64,000 nucleotides of DNA, taken from positions 1-64,000 of the forward strand of contig CM019228.1 of assembly GCA_009741485.1 (NCBI GenBank), read 5' to 3'. A program made the translations under genes and the position numbers. Below the pieces are notes generated by a model. The model ran no database searches and was not told where the DNA came from. It saw only the letters and a program-made list of their open reading frames with translations. This DNA comes from Malurus cyaneus samueli. Lineage: Eukaryota; Chordata; Aves; Passeriformes; Maluridae. Shown in pieces: positions 10,255 to 21,327 of the stretch; the first letter of the stretch is position 1; each line of letters starts with the position of its first letter.

Positions 10255-10620
10255 ACAACAACTCCAGCAGCAACAACTCTTAAACTCTTAACTCTTTCAC
10301 TCCTTAACTCCTTAACCAACAAACTCCTAAAACAAAACAACAAACTCCTTAAACAACTGCTTAACTGCTTTACCTCTTTTCCTCCTTGACTGTTTAACTC
10401 CCTAAGTGCTCCCTAACAATTGCCTAACTCCTTAACTCCTAACTCTCTGTGTAACTCACTCTCCCTGAAACTCCATAAAACTAACTCTTTAACTGTTAAA
10501 GAGTTAGGGAGTGTAGGACTTAAACAACTGACTCTGAACAACAACTCCAAACTGTGAACAACAGCAACAACAACTCCAAACTCTGAACACCTCTCAGCAA
10601 CTCTCAATTCAAGTAAAGTA
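10255..10620 (+). repeat. AACTC/CTTAACTC low-complexity tract
   Basis: About 365 bases are dominated by words such as AACTCCTTAACTC, ACAACAACTCC and CAACTCTTAAACTC without a fixed period. Purine C-poor and G-poor composition on this strand is striking (very few G). The tract includes a 27-base palindrome reported separately. Open frames here are compositional. It is probably an expanded degenerate simple repeat. Confidence 0.6.
10481..10507. repeat. 27 bp near-perfect palindrome
   Basis: CTAACTCTTTAAC at 10481-10493 is followed by one T and then its exact reverse complement GTTAAAGAGTTAG at 10495-10507. The arms are 13 bases with a single central base. It is embedded in the AACTC low-complexity tract, and the right arm is the only clear place where the complementary GAGTT word appears. 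Confidence 0.8.
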
Positions 10621-13600
10621 AACAAACTAAACTACTTTAAACTTACCTGTTGCCACTTAACTGTGGCCATTGAAAGCACAAAGGTAAAAGTTAAAGTTAG
10701 ACATAGAAAAATAGAAAAGAAGTTACAAATATAAAAGAAGTTAAAAATAGGCAAAGAAAACAGAGAAATAAAGAGAAATTTCAAATAGAAAGAAGCAAGT
10801 AGAGAGACGTCCTAGTCTAGACTGTGAGATCTGTGAAAAAGACTCTGAAGGATATCCTTGCTTATTTTACTGGAATGACCTAGGCCTAGATGGAGTGCTT
10901 AAAAACCTGTGCAGAAAAGGTTAATAAGTGATCTGAAAACAAAGGTACCTTACTATGGTGTTGTTGTTCGGATAGGAGTGGGAGCAAATGAAGTGTTATG
11001 GAATGCGGTGAGTGAGTGTGAATGAATGAAAGTGTTATGTTCTATGATTGGTGCTTTATGTGAGCACCATAAAGGTAAATAGCTGGTATGGAACAAATTA
11101 CTGATTTCATTAGTCACTAAACTCCATTTATATTAAGCTTTGTTGAAGTCAAGCTCTTTTAAATACCTCAAGTTCTATTGGGTGTAGTTGTTGTAGGGGT
11201 TTTGCCGAGGTTCAATTTGTACTCTAATGGGTTTAAGCTCTGTCAGACAGTTTCTGTTGGGTATTATCAGATTTAGATGATGTTGCTTTCGAATGACATT
11301 AAGTTTAGGTGAAATTAAGTTTAAACTTTGCTCTAATGTACACATTTAAAATGAAATATTAAGTTCTTTTCTTATAGAGACAGGATGAAGCCTACTGAAA
11401 CAATTGTGATGGAGATTGGTAAGCAATGGTTTAAGAACACGAGCTGATAACTTGTGTAGAAATATGTGAAAAAGCAGTTTTGATAAAAGCCTGGTTGTAG
11501 GATATTTTAGGCAATCCCTCCCAGTTGAGGCCTAGGCTCTGGCCAAGCCCTGGCCCAGGCTGGTTGGGAAGTGCCAACAGACCCACGTGTTTCTGCACTA
11601 AAAATGTAATCAATTGACAATTTGGGTTTATCAAAAGCTGGAACCCCTTCAGGGTAAACTTGGAGCCTTGCCCGGGAAAGGCTCTCCAGACCTTGAAATC
11701 GGCTCAGCCAGCTGTTGCAGACCCTGGGTACTCACTGGAGAGACAAGATTTTTGAAAATTTGATCTAGCCTTCCAGCATGCTTTCAATTTGTACCGCTTT
11801 GGTTTTGATTGAAAACTTAATAAGCACTTTTTGTTTCTAAGTGTTGACTGGCATTAATCATAGTGGCTGGGAGATTCAAAGCTGCAATGAAGATTATTAG
11901 TATATGTGGATTCCACATTAAATAGAAATAGTATTTATAGCAATGCTTTTCTCTGATAAAACACATGATGATTTTAAGAACCAAAGGTAATTCAGGAATG
12001 TTTGTTCATTCTTGAAGTCCACTTCCTCTGGTGCAACCTTAACATAGGTTATCCTTTTTCTTGGTAACAAACAAGCATTTAATGTCCTTCTCAGATTAAA
12101 CCAGTTTGAATAATACTGTAGTGCATACCCATTGAGTAGCTTGTGCTTTGCTTCTCACTCTCTTTCCAGAAATATAACAGCATGAAGACATCCCCATGCT
12201 TTGTTTTAGTATGTGCCCCATTTTGGTGGCTTGATTTCAACTTACATATTGAAGAGCAGCCCAGCAGGCTCCTTCGTCTCTCAGGGGTGGGAGCTCTTTA
12301 ATTTTAGATTCCTTCATGAAGCTTGCTATTGTTTGCATATACACACGTATAGAGGCATGCACGGATGATGTAACAGAGCAGGGATGTGCTCTGGTACAAT
12401 CTGTTTCAATTACAAAAAGCTTATTTGAAAACTGTCAGCATTGGGGCAAACTGAGTACCATCTTAACAAATCAACTAAGAACAACTTTTTGTGCACCTGT
12501 GTATTCAATGTTACCACTAGAGAAGCTGCTCACACTATGTCACCTGATTTTGGGAGTGCCTGGTTGTGTGACTTGGCATTTTCCTACACAGAGGTACAAG
12601 ATATAGTACATAGAGGTTGGTTTTCAGACTTTTGCTATGTGTTAGTTTGTAAACGTTAACATGACGCAGGGTAACATAACAAAATGGGAATTGCTCTTGC
12701 AGAATATACATAAGGAAATTTGCAATTTGAGATTTCTTCTACTGAAGGCCTCTCTTTTTAATTAATAACACAAAAAGATTCTGTGTGCATCCCTGCACTT
12801 ACTCCAATTCTCATCAACTGGTTAAATTTTAATGGAATGGAAATCTCAGTGGTCAGCTTCTCCATGGTTTTAGCAGGCAATACTTGCTATTTCTCCATCT
12901 TGAAAATTTTGAAGGGGTTGTGTGTCGCTCCATGCAAAATGCAGATAACCTGTTAGGTAACACGAGGATTTTAATAAACAATCTTAGTATCTACCTGGTA
13001 CTTACAATGGTACTTTCACTTTGACCATTTGTCCTCTTTAATATATCATATCCATAGACATAATAGCTGGAATATGTGTACAATTAAAACATATGGATAC
13101 TGTTTATTGCTCAATCGTACTATTTAAAGGAAGACACTGAACAAAAACTGGAGAAGGACTTACAGAATGCAATGCTCAATGACAATTAAATGGCAAAAAC
13201 ATGTCTTTAATACTTTGGAACCTCATTTTTTTAATGAAATGTATTACACTGTGGAGCATTAAATATATATGTCATATAGACTAAAATTGTATTCCAAATA
13301 CTTGAAACGGCTCATTGCTGAGCAGCAGCAGGTATTGAGGGGCCTGGACCACATGTAATTTTGAGACTATTTCTTTGAAGAATTTTAATAATAGCTTTTT
13401 TTTTTTATTATTAGATAACACCAAATGTTTGAATTCATATCCTGGCAGTCCAGTTAGCAGATAACAAGCAACTTTATAACCAGTGAAGGAAGAAGAGAGA
13501 ACCTATTGTTAACAATGAGCTAGTCACCATTTAAGGATTACTGAGAGCTTGCTCAGGGCTCAGTACAGGCAACAGCACAATTTTTGTCTCATTGTCCTAT

Positions 13601-14640
13601 TAAATTAATGCATGTATAGCAGAAGTAATCAGATACATATTTCTGTGTTGTCCTGTTAAGCATTGTAATCTGAATGAAAATGCGGGAGGCATGTTTCATA
13701 TAGGAGAAATCTTCTTGTGTAATACCAGCAGCAAAGAAAAGACATAACTGCACCAGACAGTAGTTCAGCAAGTCTCATTCCTGTCACTAAAAAGATAAAG
13801 CAGAACTTTATGGGCATTTATTTCCAATGCGGCAAACACTTGTGTATATTTAATTAGATAATCAGACGTGGTCCTTCATTGTTGCCTGGACGACTGGTGC
13901 CTTTGAATGCTTGTCATCCTCTTTAAAGGTGAACGGAAATCTGAAAGTACAAAATGTGCTCAAAATTAGTAGCAATAAAGGCTCTGTAAATATAAAACAC
14001 AGGTCCATTCCAAGATGTTTTCATGATTATGGATTAAAGTAGGACTGAATAAATTTCAAACAAAAATTGTAATCTTTAAGAAAACATTTTGCTTATAGAC
14101 TGCATATGTTAGCGTTTTCATACATGGAATTAATATCAAATATTGGAATGTTTTCAATAAGTAATCTGTATTCTGCAATATAGTGGAAGCCAATGTTCAT
14201 AGTTTCCTAACTGAAAATTGCACACTGTTGTATCTCTATCTGTATTGCCATACTAGGGAGAGCTGAGCTCCTACAAAAAAAAGGCAAATTTTTATAACAG
14301 GAAGCATTTAGTTTTAAATCCTTGCGATATTTTCTGAAAGGGCCTATTCATTATAATTTAGAAAACTATTATTTATGTTTATTTCAAAATCTTTGCAGAA
14401 ATTGTTAATTTCTCACAGCCTCCTTTGTGAAATCATTTGTGAAATCTGTTGTGACAGCATTTAGAAATCATAGCATGTTCTTTTTTTTTATACAAAATTC
14501 TATATCCAATTGATGTCTTCTGTCACCAGGAGGAATTTGCATGTCTGTATATAGAGTATTACAGTACATGATTTAGCTTATACATTTTATTTCAAATGTG
14601 CTAATGTTAGCTGTAATTGTTGTCTTTTCAGGTGTTTTAT
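10621..14640. other. AT-rich intergenic sequence, no gene seen
   Basis: Four kilobases of AT-rich DNA follow the low-complexity tract. Open frames are short, on both strands, and show no domain, signal peptide or splice-linked series. I recognise no RNA gene. Short GC-richer patches near 11510-11580 and 11650-11720 may be old repeat remnants but could not be named. The gag, protease and reverse transcriptase parts that should precede the retroviral remnant to the right are not recognisable here. Confidence 0.55.
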
Positions 14641-14783
14641 TTGCAAAGTGTGCAGGGAAGAGTGATAGATCCATTGCACGCGGGGGCGATCTCCATCGGG
14701 GATTTACCTCCCCTGCTATAAAGCCGAAAGAGCTGAAACCATGCAAATGTTACAACTGGCACTTAGTATGGGTAAATTAGAAT

Positions 14784-15119
14784 ATGAATCCAAAGAACAG
14801 TGGGAAAGTTTTGCCCATGGCATCCACCCCAATTTGTACTGTTACCACTCCAAGGAGCCCAGGCCCTTCCTTGCAGCTGTTAAAAGCAGTCCAGGTACCT
14901 GAGAAGGTCGCAATCATGCATATTAAGGTACACCAAAAGGTGAGCTCTAAATTGGAAGAAAGAAACGAGCTGGCGGACAGAGAGCCAAAAAGGGCAGCAA
15001 AAGGCCAGATAACCACAGAAGGAGCCCTGATCCCAGATGGGAAGGTCTCCCTAGAAGGTAAGCCTAAATACAATGAAGAAGATAAGAAATTAATTAAAAA
15101 TGAAAAAAAGAACATATAA
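14784..15119 (+). pseudogene. Retroviral pol fragment: RNase H end and integrase start
   Basis: An open stretch of 111 codons. Its middle part (roughly residues 30-75) resembles the C-terminal end of a retroviral RNase H domain, with a leucine-rich helix, a His-containing VHQK word and a NELAD word followed by Lys and Arg. Its last 20 residues look like the region before the integrase zinc-binding domain. It ends in a stop at 15117-15119 and the integrase continues in another frame. No start codon is implied, as this is an internal piece of a decayed polyprotein. Confidence 0.7.
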
Positions 15120-15180
15120 CCAAGAGAGATGAGCTATCACAGCAGAAAGAAAGATAATAATACCTTCTCATTTGTTGTAG

Positions 15181-16145
15181 TCATTAATTAGAAAGGAATA
15201 CCAGAAAACACACTGGGGTATAGATGCTCTGTATAATTATCTAAATGATAAAATTATCACCAGGCATTTACAAGATACCATCAATCAGGTAACCCGGCAG
15301 TGTGACATTTGCCTCCAGACTAAACCCAAAATTACTCGCAAAATAAAACTCAGTCAAATTGGAAAGGGCCATAGAACTAGACAGCAGTAGCAAATGGATT
15401 TCACAGAACTTCCAAGAAAAGGCAGGTATTGATACTTGTTGGTATTAACAGATACCTTTTCAGGGTACCCAGAAGCCTTTCCCACCAGAACCGCCAAGGC
15501 CCGGGAAGTAACTAAAGTATTGCTACGAGAAATAATACCACGCTTTGGGGTTCCACCCACAATATCCTCAGACAGAGGGCCCCACTTTATTGCAAGGGTG
15601 GTACAGCAAATTAGCTGCCAATTAGGCATAAAATGGAAATGCCACACCCCGTACCCTCCTCAATCAAATAGTCGCATAGAAAAAATAAACCATCTAATCA
15701 AGAAACAGATTGTAAGGCTAAGGCAAGAAGCCAATTTACCCTGGCCCCAATCTTCCCATTTGCATTATTACGAATTCAGACCAAACCCACAACTAGAAAA
15801 CAGTTAAGCTCCTTTGAAATACTCTATAGGAGACCGTATGGAGTACAAAAGGGAATATGTACCCAAGCTGGAAAAGAAATAATGACCAGCTATATGGTGA
15901 CTTTAGGCAAGCAACTCAGCAAGATCGAAGAACACGTGGCCAAAACCCAAAGTCAAAGTTTAGATGGTCCTGTACATGATATTCAACTTGAAGATTATGT
16001 ATATGTTAAGTCTTTTGCAGAAAAAAACTCCGGAGCCACAGTGGGAAGGACCATTTCAGGTACTCCTTACCACTTTCACCGCAATTAAAATCAAGGAGCA
16101 GAACGCCTGAATTCATCATACCAGAGTGAAGAAAGTTCATAATTC
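15181..16145 (+). pseudogene. Retroviral integrase remnant with DDE residues, frame-broken
   Basis: The N-terminal zinc-binding HHCC domain is readable at about 15200-15350 (His pair, then a Cys-x2-Cys pair). The catalytic core is readable at 15436-15807, with a first Asp in a TDTFSG word, a second in SDRGPHF and the Glu in RIEKIN. All three positions expected for strand transfer are therefore still present. The C-terminal domain follows at about 15795-16145 in another frame. Stops at 15388 and 15430, frame changes near 15800 and 16030 and a further in-frame stop near the end make it non-functional. It belongs to the same element as the flanking fragments. Confidence 0.85.
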
Positions 16146-16754
16146 TCCATTGAAAGTCACACAAGTTCAACCAAGAAAGTTATTTTTCTCACAATCATAA
16201 TTATAATCCAAAGACAGGAGAGTACCTCTAGCCAGGGCAATACTGATTAGCCTTAGTCTCAAGGTATCTGGCAGTATACTAGATCCATGGAAAAGTATTC
16301 TGATATAAAGAGTTTAAATCTGTTCACTGTAGTTATGCACAAAAATCAGGTATATGCAAGACAAAAATGAGAAAAACAAAGGGCATGGCAGCTACAGAGG
16401 ACTGTAGGTGAGTTAATCAAAATAGGATGCCGAATGGTTCATGAGACTGCCTATAAAAAAGCAATCAAGATAAGTGTCTCAGCTGCCCCTACTGATAAGC
16501 ATGATGAAATTTGTACTAGTTCGAGTGCATTACATTGTTAGTATACTTTTACGTTAATACAGACTGTTGAAGTAGTTTGTCTTTGGGCCCAGGATACAAT
16601 AAAGCTCTCATTCAAATTTAAAATAAATGCCATAGGTGGACCTGTTACAACCTATGCCAGCACTCAGGCCCAAATCCAAACTACACCACCTAAAGTTAAA
16701 CCCAAAATTTATGAAACTGGCCCATATGTAATAAAGAACACAAGTCAACAACAA

Positions 16755-17400
16755 TTGTTCTTTAACCCAGAGTGGTCTCTCAAGCGTGTTGAACTCACAA
16801 TGCAGATCAGTGTTTCACAAATTCAACCAACATGTTCTCCTCTCCTACAAACATCCTTCAAGGGGTGGGTAACTTGGTTGAAGAAACAAGTGCCCTTCAG
16901 GAGTACAACACAAAAAGACTTAACTAGAGGGTTTAAGACAGGATTAAGAATTTTAAATAGAATTGATTCAGAAATATTAGTGAATAAATTGGCCACTGTA
17001 ACTAATGATTTAGTAAAATTAAGACAACCCCTGCAGTCTTCTCTACTGTCATTGGGGAGTGAGCAGTGGCAAGTTTCACAAGTATTACCAAAATGAGAAG
17101 AAATTAATGAACAGGACCATGAATTAATAATAAATGCACTTAGTATAGTCCAAGAAAATGTATCCTTAGCCCTTACTTGTATACAGGCACAACTATAGAC
17201 ACAGTCAGCAGCTGCCTTAATTATAACAGAAGGTAGTAAAGGCACTTTTCCCATTGAAATTCAGAAAATTGTTTCAGACAACAGTGCTCTATCCCTCTGA
17301 ACATAGGGTATAGGCCCAGATGGTAGAGAAAAAGTGGCAAACTGTGAATTTAGAATCCTGTATTACACGAAAACAAGTTGCAAAACTCGGCGAATTGGTA
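16755..17400 (+). pseudogene. Retroviral envelope remnant
   Basis: A frame of 113 codons at 16755-17096 continues past a TGA stop in the same frame to about 17280, with more stops there. The text carries the kind of helical, Leu- and Ser-rich sequence with an RIDSE word and a QPLQSSL word that I associate with env proteins of avian endogenous retroviruses. That is recognition by pattern, not by alignment. A further env-like piece is seen at about 17320-17400 in another frame. The part from 16150 to 16750 probably held the upstream env region but is too decayed to read. Confidence 0.6.
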
Positions 17401-17545
17401 ACATGTAACCTGATATATACCAAGCACATACCGTGCTGCGGTGTGGGCGGCTCAGAGGAGTACTTCCCGCTCACCCAGCGCTGCAATAAACACACCTACT
17501 TCACAACTTAAAATTATATAAGTTGCAGAGTCTTGCTCAGATCAT
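17395..17545 (+). mobile_element. Possible 3' LTR end with AATAAA
   Basis: After the env-like text the sequence becomes GC-richer and includes AGCGCTGCAATAAACACACC, with a consensus AATAAA near 17484, followed within about 70 bases by GAGTCTTGCTCAGATCATTT. This is the usual arrangement of an R-U5 region. No matching 5' copy was found in the window and LTR end dinucleotides could not be fixed, so the limits are approximate. Confidence 0.4.
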
Positions 17546-17552
17546 TTTTACA

Positions 17553-18060
17553 TCACCACCGCGGCACCCGCGCCGCCACACCCGCCGCGGGGCTGGCGGA
17601 CGGACGGACGGAGAGCGGGGCGGTGCCGCGGGGCCGGGACCCGGGATGGCTCGTACGGCCTCGGGCCGGGCGAGACGGAGCGGGCGCTGCCGAGCATCTC
17701 GGCTGCGACGGGAACGCGGCGGCGGCGGGAACCCCGGGGCTCGGCCGTGCCCACAGCCCGCCGCCCTCGCAGGGTCGGGGAGAAGCCGGAACCGGAAGAG
17801 CCCGCCCCGGGGCTCGAGGGGGCTGCCGGGAAGGGGAGGACGGAAAGTCGGCCAAAGTCCATCTCCGGCCGTTCCGGAGCGATTCGCCTTCGCTGCGTTT
17901 TGCCGAGCCTTAGCGGGGAAAATGTGGCTGCTCTTCCGTCCTATAATAGTTTGTTGCGGTCTGCGAGTTCTGTGGGTTTTCATTAAGATCTCAGTCGTGT
18001 GTGGCTGACGGGCATCGTCACCGGTACGACGCTGCGTCGTTTAAGTCGCCGCAGAGCAGG
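17553..18060. promoter_or_regulatory. CpG island directly behind the retroviral remnant
   Basis: The sequence switches abruptly from A-rich viral DNA to CpG-dense DNA at about 17553 and stays GC-rich to about 17900. It then passes through a CTATAATAG word at 17941-17949 into ordinary sequence. Open frames on both strands cover it, with low-complexity Arg, Pro, Ala and Gly content and no domain. It may be a promoter of an unannotated transcript or an isolated orphan island. A downstream coding exon could not be recognised on either strand. Confidence 0.55.
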
Positions 18061-18439
18061 GTTTAAATTTAAACTCTGCTTTTGTTTAAAAAAGGACGGG
18101 GGGGGGTGGTGGGGGAAGCAACCGAAAATATGTGAAATGGGGTGACATTTTTGCGCGAGCCTTTAAAATGTTTTGACGGCTTCAGGGTTTAAAATATACT
18201 GTCCTTTTGTACAAGGTCAGAATTAATAAAATAGATCTAAAGATTGGAGGCTGCCTCTCTGCATTTGTTAATGGTTTGCCATTAAGGTGGTTGCTACGTT
18301 GCTACTCTTCCCTCTTGCCGGTAGCTGGAAAACCTTCTTCTGTTTTTTTCTATCCTTAAGGAGAAATCCTATCTATTAAGCATTGGGAAAGAGATTGCTT
18401 TTAACTGAATGACAGCGGGATTAGATTTCGCTATGTTTC
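18061..18439. other. Intergenic spacer, no gene seen
   Basis: Ordinary AT-rich sequence with a G9 run near 18100. No coding or RNA feature is recognised. Confidence 0.5.
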
Positions 18440-18560
18440 TCTGAGAGGGTGGGAAGGCCCTGGAACTGGTTGCCCAGAGGAGCAATGACTCAAGTCACTT
18501 CTTTTGGAGGGGGCTTTTGCATCTAAGGATGTCGCTGTGGTGGAGAGTTGACCGACGAGC
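18440..18560 (+). mobile_element. CR1-like LINE fragment (weak)
   Basis: The phrase GGCCCTGGAACTGGTTGCCC and the following AGAGGAG resemble the conserved 3' region of bird CR1 LINEs (a GGCACTGG, GGTTGCCCAGAGAAG type of text). The remainder of the segment is only loosely similar and the expected ATTCTATG tail is not seen. It would be a short, old, truncated copy in + orientation. Confidence 0.4.
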
Positions 18561-18772
18561 TCTCTGTGGCACTGAAGACCCAAGCACGGAACGGTGTCCG
18601 GGAGCCCGGCAGAGTCTCTATTTATGTCACTTAGATGCTTTTCAGCGTTAGGAAGTGGGGCACTTTCCACCCCAGGGGAGACTGAGCCGCCTCCTGCTGC
18701 ATCCAATGCTAAGGGCAACTTCAGGGAGGCTTTGCCGGTGCCAGGAGATAGCGGCCATCCTTCCTGAGGGTT

Positions 18773-18775
<3 letters not shown>

Positions 18776-18802
<27 letters not shown>
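18776..18802 (+). repeat. (CAG)9 trinucleotide microsatellite
   Basis: Nine uninterrupted CAG units occupy 18776-18802 (CTG on the minus strand). It lies downstream of MMP17 and outside any recognised coding exon. Confidence 0.95.
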
Positions 18803-18804
<2 letters not shown>

Positions 18805-19504
18805 CCCCATTCCTTCTCCATTCTCATCATCAAAATGAGTAATTCAAAAGAGAGAAGGGTACACCGAAAGCCTTTCCACAGGCTTTATTTATAAACCATA
18901 TGCCCCCGTGCTAAATAAACTTAATTTACCTTGAGCAGCTGTTGGTAACCTAATCACACCTGCAGAGCCACCAGCCCTTGTCACACCGTGCTCCTTGCGT
19001 GGGATGGAGATGCCACAGAAGGCATACCTGCATACCTCTCTCTTCTGATTCTTCATGTGCAGCTTCTGCGTAGTTATTTTGCAGAAAAACAAAGAAAGAA
19101 AAACTAAACCAACAACAAGAAAAAACCCCACAAACAAACAAAAACACTAAAAAAAGAAAGGACGTCTTCCTGTGTACGTTGTGCTCCTCCTGCCTGGCTG
19201 CAGCTCCGAGAGGAATCTGTGATGTGCCGGTGTTTAGACTAAAGGACTAAAAGCTGTGTCTCGGTGACAGAAGAGGAAGAAAAGCAATGGGAATCGGTCG
19301 AAGAAAAGTCTCATCTCCCACAGCTCCGGCAGCCTCTGCTCAGCCTGGCTGACGGAGGTGGGATGGGGAGCTGCTCTGAACACCACAGGCGGCTTTACTC
19401 GGCAGAGGGAGCTGCTATACCTGAGATTTTTCAGCTTGCATGTTTTTAAAGCCTATTTAATGGTTTAATGAGAAGCTTCGTCGACTCATGACCCATAAAA
19501 TGAC

Positions 19505-19550
19505 ACATGTAGCACATGTTTTCAGGATGTAGCACAACATCCTGAAAACA
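19505..19550. repeat. Double inverted repeat, 14 bp perfect stem
   Basis: TGTTTTCAGGATGT at 19517-19530 pairs perfectly with ACATCCTGAAAACA at 19537-19550 around a six-base AGCACA loop. It directly overlaps a smaller inverted repeat, ACATG-TAGCA-CATGT, at 19505-19519 whose loop shares the AGCA word. Both could form alternative cruciform or RNA hairpins. It is too short for a usual microRNA precursor. Confidence 0.75.
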
Positions 19551-19639
19551 GCTGCACCCTGTGAATGCTTAGGACCATTTAAAAATACAGCTAGCGGAGA
19601 AGGAAACTCAAGGTGACCCCTCTTTTCTGTCAGGAGGCA

Positions 19640-20330
19640 ACCGTGCACTCTTTCTGCCGTTCTTGCCGTGCCACGGAGGGCTTTGCGTTACACCCGGCAC
19701 CGGGGCCGCTGCGGCGGCCTCGGGTCCCGTGCTGACGCCGTCTGCCGCCGGGTCCCCCCGAGGAGGTGGCTCTGGCAGGGCAGCCAGGGACATTCCCGCG
19801 GGCGCTTTGCAGAAGCAGAGCGGAGAAGAGCGCGTCCCGGCGGCTGCCGCCCGTGTAACGCCCGGCGTGAACGGCGGACCGGAGGACCCTGGCCTCTGAC
19901 ATCCGATCCGAGTTCTCACTCGGCGTTTTCAAGGACTCTCGGGTGCCCAAATTGTACCACAGAAAACTGATAAACAGTGAGAAAAAGACCCAAACGGGAA
20001 CATCCGAATGCAGTGCTTGACCTTGCTTCTGCCACTCCCGACTCCCGGCAGAGGCACCAAAAGGAGTTTGAGCTCACCGTGCGGCATCCTCTCTGCTCCA
20101 GCCCATCCTGCGCAGCACAGCCCGGTACGTATGGCAGAGTCACAAACAAATGCGATACATCTCGATCCCTCCCGAAGCGTAAGCAAACCCGACACGAGAA
20201 TTCCGAGAGCGGTAGTTTGTGTGCGCGGATTAAACCGGGGCGACGGTCGTCCCGAGGCGAGGCCGCCAGGAGCCTCGGTGGCCGGCACCTAGCCGCAGGT
20301 GGCGGGCTCGGTCTGGCACGGGACCGAGAG
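19640..20330. promoter_or_regulatory. Moderate CpG-rich block downstream of MMP17
   Basis: Two CpG-rich patches (about 19640-19915 and 20060-20330) with open frames on both strands but no recognisable protein. It starts just past the predicted MMP17 poly(A) signal, in the intergenic space. It may be a weak island or a transcription start for an antisense or separate RNA. Evidence is compositional only. Confidence 0.35.
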
Positions 20331-20352
20331 ATCTCTGTGTAGGCAGCCAAGG

Positions 20353-20358
20353 TTTATT
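20353..20358 (-). terminator. MMP17: Candidate MMP17 poly(A) signal AATAAA
   Basis: TTTATT on the + strand gives AATAAA on the minus strand, the first consensus hexamer met downstream of the MMP17 stop codon. It would give a 3' UTR of about 650 bases. Transcript data would be needed to confirm use. Confidence 0.5.
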
Positions 20359-21001
20359 AGAGAAATTGTTAAATTCCAATGACTCATACAAAGATAGGCG
20401 CGGTACCTTCTGAAAAGCAGAGGTGTTTCTGACCCATAGAAACTGATACAAGTAAACCACACACCAGTGTCCACAGCAGGTCTGACAGTAAAATAATGAT
20501 CACCTTGCAGTTAATCTTAGTGGAGTAAAATAATGATCACCTTGCAGTTAATCTTAGTGGAGTCACACTTTCTTGTATCTACTACATCCAATGGGATGTG
20601 TACATAATTACTTCCTGCCTGCTGCCTTTCTGTCACCATCTATCTCAGCAGCATCTTTTCTGTCCCCACTCCATCCCAGGAGCTTGCCCCTCCCTTGTTT
20701 GCTGTGGTTAAACATCCAGAGCAACACATCTCTAAGGAGCATTTCTAAATTTAACGTGAGGCCGCTCTCATCTTTAACTAGATGGAGGAATAAGAAGGTG
20801 CAAAACTCAGATCAGTTGTTAGACCTTTAAACTAAAATTAAAAAGAAAGAAAACCCCAAATACGCTGTTCATTTCTCATGGAGAATTCTAACGCTTCACT
20901 GGCACGTTCCTAGGAATGTTCTTTTTTCTGCCCGCAGCAGTTAGCATCGTGGAATTGTATCCTGGAGCACCATGGTGTCGTACCGCCGGTGAGGTGAGCC
21001 G
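20359..21001 (-). other. MMP17: Probable MMP17 3' UTR with 37 bp tandem duplication
   Basis: The segment lies between the MMP17 stop codon and the first AATAAA downstream. It contains two identical 37-base copies, at 20487-20523 and 20524-20560 (starting AGTAAAATAATGATCACC on the + strand). No other coding frame is supported. Confidence 0.5.
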
Positions 21002-21327
21002 TTATAGGGCCGCATACAGCAGTGTTGCCGTCCACACAGCCGGCATGAGGCCGGCTGTCAGTCCGGATACAGGGTCAGGGTGCAGAGACAGGACGCCCGA
21101 GGTGCAGGAGCAGACCTCGTAGCCGTTCTTGGAGCGGCTTTCGTCGTGCTGCCCGGGCCTGGAGCGTGCCCCGGTCCTGCTCCTCCCAGCCACCTCGGGG
21201 GCATCGGCCTGCATGTCGCCACATGCCAGCCAGTCCCTGGCGATGGACTGCGGGTACCCGGGCTGCGCCTCCGGCTCGCCGTCCACCACTTTCCAGTACT
21301 CCTTGCCCCTGAAGAAGTAACTTGCAC
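21002..21327 (-). CDS. MMP17: MMP17 exon 10: last hemopexin blade, stem and GPI signal
   Basis: Codes residues 467 (part) to 574 and the TAA stop at 21004-21002. It holds the fourth hemopexin blade ([11 protein letters not shown]), Cys502 that pairs with Cys311, a hydrophilic Ser, Arg and Gln-rich stem, a CSC cluster and a hydrophobic C-terminal stretch ([17 protein letters not shown]) with no charged tail. This is the pattern of a GPI-attachment signal replaced by the lipid anchor. The acceptor reads TTTGCAG before GTGCAAG. Confidence 0.96.

Larger units (their letters stand above)
14784..17545 (+). mobile_element. Endogenous retrovirus remnant (partial pol, env, possible 3' LTR)
   Basis: In + strand order there are the end of RNase H, integrase, envelope remnants and a possible LTR end with AATAAA. 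The order is retroviral, and the integrase resembles gammaretrovirus-like elements. Everything upstream (5' LTR, gag, protease, reverse transcriptase) is missing or unrecognisable. The copy is dead: I count at least two in-frame stops in integrase (TAG at 15388, TGA at 15430), frame changes near 15800 and 16030, and several stops in env (such as TGA at 17094). The base composition is A-rich, unlike the CpG island beginning at about 17553. Confidence 0.85.
18561..19640. other. Intergenic spacer holding a (CAG)9 run and a hairpin
   Basis: No gene is recognised. The stretch contains a (CAG)9 microsatellite, an A-rich low-complexity block at about 19080-19160 and a strong short inverted repeat, listed separately. 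TTTATT near 18884 gives one AATAAA on the minus strand, too far from MMP17 to assign. Confidence 0.45.

Noticed and set aside
17523..18008. 161-codon + strand frame running from the LTR-like end into the CpG island
   Set aside because: Its first part lies in the retroviral end and the rest is Arg/Gly-rich low complexity with no splice partner or domain.
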